A stretch of 33,397 bases of DNA from DASWHK01 sp036398215 (lineage in GTDB: Bacteria; Acidobacteriota; UBA890), in the NCBI GenBank assembly GCA_036398215.1, contig DASWHK010000282.1, forward strand, positions 1 through 33,397, written 5' to 3'. Positions 25,825-33,397 of the stretch are shown in pieces; within the stretch, counting starts at the first letter, position 1, and the number at the start of each line of letters is the position of its first letter. Below the pieces are notes generated by a model. The model did not search any database. It worked only from the letters and a program-made list of their open reading frames with translations, and had not been told where the DNA came from. The position numbers and the translations under genes were made by a program.

Positions 25825-27197
25825 CCGACGAATACCAACAGGGCGCTGGCGATCGCGAAGTAGGCTAGCACGCCGATGACGTCGATCGAGGTGGTGACGA
25901 ACGGCCCGGTGGCCACCGCCGGATCGACGCCGAAGCGGCGCAGGACCATCGGCATCGTCGTTCCCACCGCCGCCGCCAGGGTCATGCTGGTGGCGATCGC
26001 GGCGCCGACGATGACCCCGATGTGCCAGTCGGCGAGAAACCAGGTCAGCGTGCCCCCGGCCAGCAGGCCGAACAGCACGCCCATCACGAACGCCACCCGC
26101 ACCTCGCGGAGGGCGACCCGGAAGCCGCCGCCGGCGGCGGCGATCTTGCCGGTGGCCAGCCCGCGCACGATGATGGTCGCCGACTGGGTGCCGGCGTTGC
26201 CCCCCATGCCGGCGACGATCGGGATGAAGGCGGCCAGCCACACCACCTCCTGAAGCAGCGGCGTGAAGTTGCCGATGATCTGGCTGGCCAACATACCGCC
26301 GAGCCAGGCAACCAGCAGCCAGGGCATCCGCAGCCAGATGCTGCGCCCCAGCGAGGCTCGCAGGACGCCCTCCTCGTCGCCCTCGCCGACGCCCGCCATC
26401 AGCAGCATGTCCTCGGTCTCTTCCTCGCGGATGATGTCGATGACGTCGTCGACCGTGATGATGCCGACCAGCTTGTTCTCGTCGTCGACGACCGGGAGGG
26501 CCAGCAGGTCATAGCGGGCGACGAGGCGGGCGACGTCCTCTTGGTCGGTGTGGGTGGTGACCGAGATGACGTGCGCGTTCATCACCTCGCGCAGGGCCGT
26601 GTGCGGATCGGCCAGCAGCAGCTCGCGCAACGAGCAGACGCCGACGAGATGGCGGCGGTCGTCGACGACGTAGAGGTAGAAGACCATCTCGAGGTCCTCG
26701 GACGAGGTGCGCAGCTCGGCGATGGCGTCGGCGACCGGGAGCTTCTCATCGAGTGCGAACACCTCCGGGCTCATGATGCGGCCGGCGGTCTCCTCCTCGT
26801 AGGCGAGCAGCCCCTCGATCGGCGCCGACTCGCTGTCGTGCATGAGCGCCAGGATCCGCTCGGCCTGTTCCTCGGGCATCGCCGGCAGCAGCTCGGCGGC
26901 GTCGTCGGAGTCCAACTCGGCGATGATGCTGGCGACCTGCTCGTCGGGCAGATCGGAGAGGAGCCTGACCGCCAGCTCGCGGTCGAGCTCGGAGATCAGG
27001 TCGGCGGCCCGCTCCGGAGCGTCGCGCAGCGTCAGGCCGAACACCGTCGCCCGGTGCTCGTCGCTGAGCGGCAGCATCAGTCGCGCCACGTCGGCGGCGT
27101 GCAGCTTGTGGAGCATGTTGGCGGCGTGCCCGGTCGCCCCGCGGCGCAGCAGCTTGCGCAGCGGGTCCACCAGCCGGGTTACTTGCTGTCTTGCCAT
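25821..27197 (-). CDS. mgtE: Magnesium transporter MgtE
   Basis: MgtE is a dimeric Mg2+ channel gated by cytoplasmic Mg2+. The product is 458 residues. An N-domain of helical repeats (ADVARLMLPLSDEHRATVF, LLSDLPDEQVASIIAELDSDDAAELLPAMPEEQ) occupies about 30-130. It is followed by two CBS domains at about 140-265 (MSPEVFALDEKLPVADAI, VMNAHVISVTTHTDQEDVARLV). Five membrane helices follow, with GMGGNAGTQSATIIVRGLATG and DPAVATGPFVTTSIDVIGV, the pore signatures. Its ATG overlaps the era stop by one base, and its own stop is buried in a hairpin. Confidence 0.96.
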   Translation of the reverse strand: MARQQVTRLVDPLRKLLRRGATGHAANMLHKLHAADVARLMLPLSDEHRATVFGLTLRDAPERAADLISELDRELAVRLLSDLPDEQVASIIAELDSDDAAELLPAMPEEQAERILALMHDSESAPIEGLLAYEEETAGRIMSPEVFALDEKLPVADAIAELRTSSEDLEMVFYLYVVDDRRHLVGVCSLRELLLADPHTALREVMNAHVISVTTHTDQEDVARLVARYDLLALPVVDDENKLVGIITVDDVIDIIREEETEDMLLMAGVGEGDEEGVLRASLGRSIWLRMPWLLVAWLGGMLASQIIGNFTPLLQEVVWLAAFIPIVAGMGGNAGTQSATIIVRGLATGKIAAAGGGFRVALREVRVAFVMGVLFGLLAGGTLTWFLADWHIGVIVGAAIATSMTLAAAVGTTMPMVLRRFGVDPAVATGPFVTTSIDVIGVLAYFAIASALLVFVG

Positions 27198-28150
27198 CAG
27201 CGATCGATCTCCAGCCGGTCGAGGACCGGCACCTCTTCCCGCCAGCCCGGGCTCACCTTGACCCGCAGGTCGAGGAACACGCGCCGGCCCAATAGCTTCT
27301 CGATTTCCAGGCGCGCCGCCGTACCAACCTGTTTCAGCATGGCCCCACGGCGGCCGATGACGATCGGTTTTTGCGATTCCGAATCGACGAGGATGGTCGC
27401 GAAGATCCGCACCACGCCCGCGGCCCGCTGCGGCTCTTCCCAGGCGTCGACGACGACGGCCGTGGTGTAGGGCAGCTCCTCGCGGGTGCGGCGCAGGAGC
27501 TGCTCCCGCACCAGCTCCGCAACCAGGAAGCGCTCCGAGCGGTCGGTCAGCGCGTCTTCCGGAAAGAGCGGCCCCGCCACCGGCAGGTAATCGAGGGCGG
27601 CCTCGAGAAAGCGGTCACAATTATCCCCCTTGAGCGCCGAGATGGGAATCACCTCCGCCCAGGCGTGCTGCTCATTGTAACGGGCGATCAGCGGCAGCAG
27701 CCGCGGCTTGGGGATGCGATCGATCTTGTTGAGCAGCAAGAAAGCGGGACCCTCGAAGCCTTTCACCAGCTCGATCGCGAACCGGACGCCGGCGCCGGTC
27801 GGCTCGCTGGCGTCGATCAGCAGCGCCACGAGGTCGACGCCGACCAGCGAGCCGCGCGTCGCATCCATCATCCGGCGGTTCATCTCGTAGTGGGGGCGGT
27901 GGATGCCCGGGGTGTCGACGAAGACGATCTGGCCGCGGGGCAACGTCAGCACGCCGAGGATGCGGTGGCGGGTGGTCTGCGGCTTGTCGGAGGTGATCGC
28001 GACCTTGGCGCCGATCATCCGGTTCAGCAGCGTCGATTTGCCGGCGTTGGGACGGCCGACCAGGGTGACGGTGCCGCTGCGGTAGGCCGGACCGCTGTCG
28101 CCGGCAGCAGCCTCCGTCGCGCCGCCAGCGGCGCCGCCCTCCGGGCTCAA
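27197..28150 (-). CDS. era: GTPase Era
   Basis: Era is a Ras-like GTPase with a KH domain that helps mature 16S rRNA and the 30S subunit. The product is 317 residues from TTG 28150. The first 24 residues are Ala/Gly-rich and may not be translated if an internal start is used. G1 is GRPNAGKST, G2 falls in KPQTTRHRI, G3 is DTPGIH, G4 is NKID and G5 is SALKG. The KH domain has IGRRGAMLKQVGTAARLEIEKLLGRRVFLDL then VKVSPGWR. It overlaps mgtE by one base and follows corC after 70 bases. Confidence 0.96.
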   Translation of the reverse strand: MSPEGGAAGGATEAAAGDSGPAYRSGTVTLVGRPNAGKSTLLNRMIGAKVAITSDKPQTTRHRILGVLTLPRGQIVFVDTPGIHRPHYEMNRRMMDATRGSLVGVDLVALLIDASEPTGAGVRFAIELVKGFEGPAFLLLNKIDRIPKPRLLPLIARYNEQHAWAEVIPISALKGDNCDRFLEAALDYLPVAGPLFPEDALTDRSERFLVAELVREQLLRRTREELPYTTAVVVDAWEEPQRAAGVVRIFATILVDSESQKPIVIGRRGAMLKQVGTAARLEIEKLLGRRVFLDLRVKVSPGWREEVPVLDRLEIDR

Positions 28151-28220
28151 GCGTCCACTTCCGCGTCGAGAGACGGTTGTGCGGGGCGCTTTGGATACCC
28201 GGGAGTCGGCTTGTGGGAAC

Positions 28221-29468
28221 TCATTCTCTGGCCGACGCGATGGCCGTGATCCGGACCTTGTGGACGCGGCGCTCGTCGGCCTCGAGGACCTCGACGTGGA
28301 GGCCGTTGCGCTCGAACTCCTCCCCCGGCTTGGGGACGTAACCGAGGTGCTCGAAGGTCATTCCGCCGATCGTCTCGAAGTCGCCCTCGGTGATCTTGAC
28401 GCCGAGCTGCGCCTCGACCTCTTCGACCTCGGCTTTTCCAGCTGCCACGACGACCCCCTCGGAAAGCGGCACGACGTTGAGCTCGTCGTCCTCGTGCTCG
28501 TCTTGGATCTCGCCGACGATCTCCTCGAGCAGGTCCTCGACGGTCACCAGGCCGGCGGTGCCGCCGTACTCGTCGACGACGATCGCCATCTGCTCGCGCC
28601 GCCCCTGGAACTCGCGCAGCAGCTCGCTGACCCGCTTGGTTTCGGGGACGAACACCGGCGGGCGCATGATCGTCCGCACCGAGACCTCGGGTCCGTCGGT
28701 CTCGAGCCCGGCCACCAGCTCGCGGACGTTGACGATCCCGGTCACCTGGTCGATGTTGTCGCCCACCACCGGTAGCCGCGAGACCCTGTGCTCGGCGACC
28801 AGGCGCGACAGCTCGCGCAGGGTGGCGGACTCGGGCACCGAGACGATGGCGACGCGCGGCGTCATCACCTCGCTGACCAGCGCCTCGCCGAAGTCGGCCA
28901 GGCCGCGCAGCAAGACCTCGTCCTGCTGCGAGACCAGCCCTTCCTTTTCGGCCATGTCGAGGAAGGCGTCGAGGTCCCCCTCCTCGGGGCTGGTCTCTTC
29001 GAGGTCGTCACGGGCGCGGCTGTCGCGCTGAAAACGACTCAAGAGGCGCGCCGAGCCCCCCAGCAGCAGGCACAGCACCTGAATCAGCGGCCGCCCGACG
29101 GTCAGCACCCGCATCGGCCCGAACGCCGCGACCACGGCGAACGCCGCCAACTTGTCGACCAGCAGATAGGCGGCCAGGGCCAGCCCCAACGACCAGGCCA
29201 GGCGGATGGCGAACGACGCGCCGCCGATCTGTTCCGGGGCGCCGACGGCGGTCACCGCCACCACCAGGGCGACGAGCGAAAGCTGGCGTCCCAGGCGCAC
29301 GGCGATCAGCGTGACGTCGACGTCCTCGTCGCCGCCGTTGTCGGCCTCGCGCCGCGCCCAGCGGTGCAGCTCGAAGCGCGAGGCAGAGCGCGAGGCGACC
29401 TCGAGGGCGGCGGTGAGCAATAGCGTCAAGCCCGGCACCAGGATCGCCAGCATCTCGACGCCGCTCAA
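28221..29468 (-). CDS. CorC/HlyC-family CBS-domain membrane protein
   Basis: The product is 415 residues from TTG 29468, with GGAG about eight bases upstream; ATG 29453 is an alternative. The N-terminal half has several hydrophobic helices (AILVPGLTLLLTAALEVA, LSLVALVVAVTAVG, LAWSLGLALAAYLLVDKLAAFAVV) but is a divergent form of the CNNM/DUF21 domain. The usual block LVSQQDEVLLRGLADFGEALVSEVMTPRV follows. Two CBS domains come next, with FVPETKRVSELLREFQGRREQMAIVVDEYGGTAGLVTVEDLLEEIVGEI. A C-terminal CorC_HlyC domain ends the protein. These proteins are linked to Mg2+/Co2+ efflux or sensing; the downstream mgtE fits a cation role. Confidence 0.88.
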   Translation of the reverse strand: MSGVEMLAILVPGLTLLLTAALEVASRSASRFELHRWARREADNGGDEDVDVTLIAVRLGRQLSLVALVVAVTAVGAPEQIGGASFAIRLAWSLGLALAAYLLVDKLAAFAVVAAFGPMRVLTVGRPLIQVLCLLLGGSARLLSRFQRDSRARDDLEETSPEEGDLDAFLDMAEKEGLVSQQDEVLLRGLADFGEALVSEVMTPRVAIVSVPESATLRELSRLVAEHRVSRLPVVGDNIDQVTGIVNVRELVAGLETDGPEVSVRTIMRPPVFVPETKRVSELLREFQGRREQMAIVVDEYGGTAGLVTVEDLLEEIVGEIQDEHEDDELNVVPLSEGVVVAAGKAEVEEVEAQLGVKITEGDFETIGGMTFEHLGYVPKPGEEFERNGLHVEVLEADERRVHKVRITAIASARE

Positions 29469-29538
29469 CGGCCGACTCCGGCGCTCAGGGCTCGCGTCGT
29501 GCTACAAACGCCGGCGGCGATTGGGCTCGTGGGTCTGC

Positions 29539-29976
29539 TCAACGGTCCGCCCCTGCGCTCAGCACCAGCGGCCGCAGCCGGGCCTCGAGCTGGCGCATCT
29601 CGCCGGCGTCGTGCTCGTGATCAAAGCCGAGCAGATGGAGCAACCCGTGCAACGCCAGGACCTCGAGCTCGAGCAGGTAGCTGTGGCCGGCGGCCCGCGC
29701 CTGGCGCGCCGCCTGGTCGGCGCAGATCACCACGTCGCCGAGGTCGCGCTCGCCGTCCGGCGATTCCTCGCCGGCCGGGAACGACAGCACGTCAGTGGGC
29801 TCGGGCACGTCGACGTAACGTCCGTGATAGTCGATCATCCGGCGGTCGTCGACGAAGACGAAGGCGACGGCATCGGCCGCCGCACCGGTGGCCTGCAGGG
29901 CCAAGGAGGTGATTCGCTCGAGCCGGGCTGCATCAATGATAGGTCTGGTCTGAAAGCTGCGAACCGCGATCCTCAT
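29539..29976 (-). CDS. ybeY: Endoribonuclease YbeY
   Basis: YbeY is a zinc-dependent factor in 16S rRNA 3' maturation and 70S quality control. The product is 145 residues from ATG 29976 (MRIAVRSFQ). The zinc site is LHGLLHLLGFDHEHD (three His in H-G-x-x-H-L-x-G-x-D-H), preceded by PTDVLSFPAGEE and LGDVVICAD. The start lies inside the end of the 7TM-HD gene, a 44-base overlap in another frame. The ribosome-binding site is a distant GGAGG. A later start would cut the first strand of the fold, so the overlap is preferred. It is followed by the CorC-like gene after 70 bases, the usual ybeY-corC order. Confidence 0.95.
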   Translation of the reverse strand: MRIAVRSFQTRPIIDAARLERITSLALQATGAAADAVAFVFVDDRRMIDYHGRYVDVPEPTDVLSFPAGEESPDGERDLGDVVICADQAARQARAAGHSYLLELEVLALHGLLHLLGFDHEHDAGEMRQLEARLRPLVLSAGADR

Positions 29977-32278
29977 CTGCCAGATTGGCCGCCGCCTCCG
30001 GGCTGGGCGCGTCACTCGGCTCGGGGTATTCGATCCGCTGGTGGTGCATTCCCGCCAGCACGCCCAGGAAAGCATCGGATATCTTCGCCAGGTCTTCCAG
30101 CGTCAGCGTGCACTCGTTGAGCTGGTCGTCGTCGACGACCTCCTGGACGGTGCGGCGGATCATCGCCCGCAGGCGCGCCGGGTTGGTGTCGGTGAGCGTC
30201 CGCGAGATCGCCTCGACGCTGTCGGCGAGCATCAGGATGGCGGCTTCCTTGCTGCGCGGCTTGGGGCCGGGGTAACGGAAGTCGCCCTCGTCGACCTGGC
30301 GGTCTTCGGGCTCGCCGCTCTGCCGAGCCTTCTCGTAGAAGAAGCGGATCAGGCGGGTGCCGTGGTGCTGCGGGATCAGGTCGATCAACGGCTCCGGGAG
30401 GCCGTGCTCGCGCGCATAGGCAACTCCGTCCTTGACGTGGCTGACCAGGATCAGGGCGCTCATGTTCGGCGACAGCTTGTCGTGTGGGTTGTGGCCGTCC
30501 TTCTGGTTCTCGACGAAGTACTGCGGCTGCCGCAGCTTGCCGATGTCGTGGTAGTAGGCGGCGACGCGGGCGAACAGCGGGTTGACGCCGATCGCCTCGG
30601 CGCCCTTCTCGGCGAGGGTGCCGACCACGACGCTGTGGTGGTAGGTGCCCGGCGCCGCGACCGCCAGCTCCTTGAGCAGCGGCAGGTTCATGTTCGACAG
30701 CTCGAGCAGCTTGATGTCGGTCAGCGATTGGAAGACGTGCTCGAGCGGCGGCAGCGCGATGGTGGCGACGATCGAGACCAGGACGCCGCCGGCCAGCGCG
30801 CAGACGGCCTCGAACGAGACGATCGTCCAGGGCGCCGGCGCCTGCACGAGCAGCGCCAGAGCGAGCACCGTGGCGACGTTGACGCCGCCGACCAGCAAGC
30901 CGGAGCGGGTGAGCGCCGTGCGCTGCTTGTACTGGCTCATCCCGTAAAGCACGGCGAAGGAGCCCAACAGCGCGTAGACCACCAGGCCGAGGTCCTGGGT
31001 CATGGCGCCAAGCACCACCGCGAAGACGGCCGAGAAGGCCCAGGCGACCTGGACGTCGACCAGGAGCATCAGCAGCATGACACCGCCGGCCAGCGGGATC
31101 GCGTACTTGTAGCTTTCCACCGAGTTGAGCGGCGGGAGCTCGGCGGCATCGGCCACCGCTTCGCCGAGGAACAGCGAGACGCGGGTCAATGCCACCATGC
31201 CGACCAGCACGACGAGCATCAGCAGGTAGAGGTGGCGAACCCGCTGGTAGCGCATCCGCCGCTGGTAATGCACCACGTAGCGCCACAACGAGAACACCGC
31301 CAGCGCAATCAGGATCGCCGCACCGACCGCCTGCAGCATCGACCGGTCGTTGCGTACCTGCTGGTGCAGCGCCTGCAGCTCAAGGATCTTCTGGGCGGTC
31401 ACCTCGTCACCCTGTCGCAGCAGAGTACGACCGCGCTTTACCTCGTAGAAAGCCGGCTGCACGGCGTTGATCGCCTGGCGCCGGCGCTGCTGAGTCTCGT
31501 TGCTGTTGTAGGTGAGGTTGGGCTGCATGAGCTGCGCCACCAGGTTGCCGGTCTCCACCTCGGCGACGGGTGTGGTATCGAGCCTGTCGGCCACCGCCTG
31601 TCGCAGCCGGTCGCGGGCGGTGGTGATGTCGATCACCTGAGAGGTATCGGGGATGCGCCTCTCGTTCTGGGTGATGATGTCGCGCAGCAGGAACGCCGGG
31701 CTGCCGCCGATCCGCGTCTGCTCGATGGTCCCGATGAGCTGCTCCCGCGACGACGCGGTCAGCGCCGCGATCACCGCGGCCTCGTTGTCCACCGAGAAGC
31801 CGCCCTCGGCATCCCACAGGGCGGCGACGAGCCCGGCGGGCAGCGGCCGGCCGACCGCCGCCATCGCCTGCTGCTCGAGGTCGGCGCGCCGCCCGGCACG
31901 CAGCTCCGCGAACGGCGGATCGTCCGGGTCGCGGGCGCCGCGGCCCCAGCGAAACAGCGCCTCGACGACGCCCCTGCCGTATTCGTGCGCGAGCGGGTTG
32001 TAGTCGTAGACGTCGGGTACGCCGCGGTCGGCCTGGGCGCGGCGCCGGTCGGTGGAGTCGGGGTCGGCGACGGTCAGATCGATGGGCGCCGTGACGTCGG
32101 CGACGGCGATGTCTCCGGGCTGGTACTGGCGCTCGGCAAGACGCATCTGCGGCGCCGTGATGGCGACGATCGCCAGGATGGCGAGCACGGTCCAGAGGAC
32201 GTCGTAACCGAGCATGGCGCGCAGCCGCTGCCGGAGGGTCTTGCGCGCCTTGCGAGAACGGCTGGGCGACCTAGCCAT
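29933..32278 (-). CDS. 7TM-HD phosphohydrolase (PgpH/YqfF family)
   Basis: The product is 781 residues from ATG 32278, overlapping the phoH stop (ATGGCTAG); open frame farther upstream lies over phoH. One N-terminal helix (LWTVLAILAIVAITA) is followed by a large extracytoplasmic 7TM-7TMR-HDED-type domain at about 50-350. Seven hydrophobic helices cover about 350-550. The HD domain begins GTYHHSVVVGTLAEKGAEAIG. It contains AAYYHDIGKLRQPQYFVENQ, HDKLSPNMSALILVSHVKDG and IPQHHGT, so all metal His/Asp residues are present. Listeria PgpH of this family hydrolyses cyclic di-AMP. Substrate here is inferred from the family. Confidence 0.93.
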   Translation of the reverse strand: MARSPSRSRKARKTLRQRLRAMLGYDVLWTVLAILAIVAITAPQMRLAERQYQPGDIAVADVTAPIDLTVADPDSTDRRRAQADRGVPDVYDYNPLAHEYGRGVVEALFRWGRGARDPDDPPFAELRAGRRADLEQQAMAAVGRPLPAGLVAALWDAEGGFSVDNEAAVIAALTASSREQLIGTIEQTRIGGSPAFLLRDIITQNERRIPDTSQVIDITTARDRLRQAVADRLDTTPVAEVETGNLVAQLMQPNLTYNSNETQQRRRQAINAVQPAFYEVKRGRTLLRQGDEVTAQKILELQALHQQVRNDRSMLQAVGAAILIALAVFSLWRYVVHYQRRMRYQRVRHLYLLMLVVLVGMVALTRVSLFLGEAVADAAELPPLNSVESYKYAIPLAGGVMLLMLLVDVQVAWAFSAVFAVVLGAMTQDLGLVVYALLGSFAVLYGMSQYKQRTALTRSGLLVGGVNVATVLALALLVQAPAPWTIVSFEAVCALAGGVLVSIVATIALPPLEHVFQSLTDIKLLELSNMNLPLLKELAVAAPGTYHHSVVVGTLAEKGAEAIGVNPLFARVAAYYHDIGKLRQPQYFVENQKDGHNPHDKLSPNMSALILVSHVKDGVAYAREHGLPEPLIDLIPQHHGTRLIRFFYEKARQSGEPEDRQVDEGDFRYPGPKPRSKEAAILMLADSVEAISRTLTDTNPARLRAMIRRTVQEVVDDDQLNECTLTLEDLAKISDAFLGVLAGMHHQRIEYPEPSDAPSPEAAANLADEDRGSQLSDQTYH

Positions 32279-33326
32279 CGGACGGCTCCGCGATCGTGAC
32301 GGCGGCGGGCTCGGCGGCGGCGGCCCGAGAGCCGGCTTCGGCGGCCTCCTGCATCGTCCGGGCGGCCTCGCGGGCGGCCCGCTTGGCCTCGGTATCCTCG
32401 GCGTAGGCGGCGATGATCTCCTGCACCAGCGGATGGCGAACGACGTCTCGCTGGTCGAACTCGACGAAGCCGATGCCATCGATCTTGCGCAGCAGCCGCC
32501 GCGCCTCGACCAGCCCCGAGGGCTTCCCCGCCGGCAGGTCGATCTGGGTCACGTCGCCGGTGATCACCGCCCGCGACTGCATGCCGATCCGGGTCAGGAA
32601 CATCTTCATCTGCTCGGCGGTGGTGTTCTGGGCCTCGTCGAGGATCACGAACGAGTCGGCGAGCGTCCGCCCCCTCATGAAGGCCAGCGGCGCGATCTCG
32701 ATGTGGCCGCGCTCTACCAGGCGGTTGGCGCGCTCGACGTCGATCAGGTCGTAGAGGGCATCGTACAGCGGCCGCAGGTAGGGATTCACCTTCTCGTACA
32801 TGTCACCGGGCAGGAAGCCGAGCTTCTCCCCCGCCTCGATCGCCGGCCGCGCCAGGATGACCCGGCGGACGGCGCGCCGATTGAGCGCTTCGACCGCCAT
32901 CGCCATGGCCAAATAGGTCTTGCCGGTCCCTGCCGGGCCGATCCCGAAGACGATGTCGTGGCTGCGGATCGCCTCGATATAGAGCTTCTGGTTGGTGCCC
33001 TGCGGCCGCACCATGCGGTCGCGCGCCGTCTGGATGCCGGTGTCGCTGAAGAAGCGCTCCAGCGAGACGTGGGGCGTGTCCCTGGCGATTCGCAGGGCGG
33101 TGCGGACGTCCTGGTCCTCGAGCTCGTAGCCCTTCGACATCAGCGCTCCCAGCTCGGTCAGGATCTTGGCGGCGATGTCGACGCGGTCGTCCTCGCCCTC
33201 GAGGAAGACTTCCCGGTCGCGCGCCGAGATCTTGATGCCGAGGTCGGCCTCGAGCTGCCGCAGGTTGTCGTCGTGGACCCCGAACAGGGCCTGGAGCTCG
33301 CCTTCGGCGATGGCAATCTTTCTCAT
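32271..33326 (-). CDS. phoH: PhoH-like ATPase
   Basis: The product is 351 residues from ATG 33326; a TTG two codons earlier is also open. A KH-like N-terminal part (LFGVHDDNLRQLEADLGIKISARDREVFLEG) precedes the ATPase domain. Walker A is GIGPAGTGKTYLAMAMAVEAL and Walker B is FVILDEAQNTT. RPAIEAGEKLGFLPGDMYEKVNPYLRPLYDAL and ITGDVTQIDLPAGKPSGL are family signatures. The function is uncertain; PhoH is linked to RNA metabolism and is usually next to ybeY, as here. The C-terminal 40 residues are an Ala/Glu-rich tail. No ribosome-binding site is visible, and a strong hairpin ends nine bases before the start codon. Confidence 0.95.
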   Translation of the reverse strand: MRKIAIAEGELQALFGVHDDNLRQLEADLGIKISARDREVFLEGEDDRVDIAAKILTELGALMSKGYELEDQDVRTALRIARDTPHVSLERFFSDTGIQTARDRMVRPQGTNQKLYIEAIRSHDIVFGIGPAGTGKTYLAMAMAVEALNRRAVRRVILARPAIEAGEKLGFLPGDMYEKVNPYLRPLYDALYDLIDVERANRLVERGHIEIAPLAFMRGRTLADSFVILDEAQNTTAEQMKMFLTRIGMQSRAVITGDVTQIDLPAGKPSGLVEARRLLRKIDGIGFVEFDQRDVVRHPLVQEIIAAYAEDTEAKRAAREAARTMQEAAEAGSRAAAAEPAAVTIAEPSDG

Positions 33327-33334
33327 AAGCAAAC

Positions 33335-33370
33335 GACCGCGCGACCTCGCACAGGGAGGTCTGCGCGGTC
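33335..33370 (-). promoter_or_regulatory. Strong hairpin directly upstream of phoH
   Basis: On the minus strand GACCGCGC, a bulged A and GACCTC pair with GAGGTC and GCGCGGTC, giving 14 base pairs around a seven-base loop. GTTTGCTT follows and runs into the phoH start codon. It could be the terminator of a gene outside the window, or a leader structure that controls phoH. Confidence 0.55.
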
Positions 33371-33397
33371 TCTGGAATCAGGGTCGAACACCCATCA

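Noticed and set aside
26022..27470. A 482-codon plus-strand open frame opposite mgtE and era
   Set aside because: It is an antisense shadow of two motif-complete genes.
30041..32299. A 752-codon plus-strand open frame opposite the HD phosphohydrolase
   Set aside because: The minus strand encodes a complete HD-domain protein with all motifs; the plus frame is an antisense shadow typical of high-GC DNA.
33373..33397. A GGGT-loop-ACCC element resembling a tRNA T-arm at the right edge
   Set aside because: Only about 25 bases are available, the stem is four pairs, and the loop TTCGA is not correctly framed, so no tRNA can be called.

Overview
The window is GC-rich (about 70% by eye) bacterial chromosome, tightly packed with housekeeping genes. 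TTG and GTG starts are common, and there are many ATGA/TGATG overlaps. The gene content suggests a diderm from the Acidobacteriota, perhaps near Thermoanaerobaculia. The pointers are ExbB/ExbD/TonB, RlpA, a bactofilin, a DUF6677-like protein, an endonuclease-type MutL and a PyrR with an RNA attenuator. The lineage is inferred from gene style, not from a marker search. I see no insertion sequence, prophage, CRISPR array or resistance island.

Layout. (1) 1-8.8 kb, all minus strand: a VanZ-like protein (cut by the window edge), a 57-aa membrane protein, a DUF6677-like membrane protein, a TPR lipoprotein with an SLH-like end, miaA, a 57-aa tail-anchored-type protein, exbD/exbB/tonB, a LipM-like octanoyltransferase, alanine dehydrogenase, a bactofilin and tRNA-Gly(CCC). 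(2) 8.85-15.8 kb: a glutaryl-CoA-dehydrogenase-like flavoenzyme (minus). Divergent from it are a four-heme cytochrome c, a PIG-V-like glycosyltransferase coupled to a secreted beta-rich lipoprotein, and a cysteine desulfurase coupled to mnmA (plus). (3) 15.8-22.9 kb: the minus-strand run pyrK-pyrD-rlpA-rnc faces the plus-strand run pyrR-pyrB-pyrC-pyrE across a 500-bp control region. That region holds a TTGACA promoter, a near-textbook PyrR-binding RNA hairpin and a terminator-like hairpin. (4) 22.9-33.4 kb, all minus strand: phoH, a PgpH-type 7TM-HD phosphohydrolase, ybeY, a CorC/HlyC protein, era, mgtE, recO and mutL.

How the genes work together. The pyr genes cover UMP synthesis from carbamoyl phosphate to orotidylate (pyrB, C, K/D, E); carA, carB and pyrF are not in the window. 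The desulfurase and MnmA form a likely sulfur relay for tRNA 2-thiouridine. PhoH, YbeY, Era and RNase III serve ribosome and RNA maturation. ExbB/ExbD/TonB energise outer-membrane transport. LipM and Ald are metabolic; bactofilin and RlpA belong to cell shape and wall.

The least ordinary things seen are a 120-bp, 15-bp-period in-frame minisatellite inside mnmA, the PyrR leader RNA, two strong hairpins (mgtE/recO junction and just upstream of phoH), and the uncharacterised glycosyltransferase/lipoprotein pair. I found no clearly new multi-gene defence or mobile system.
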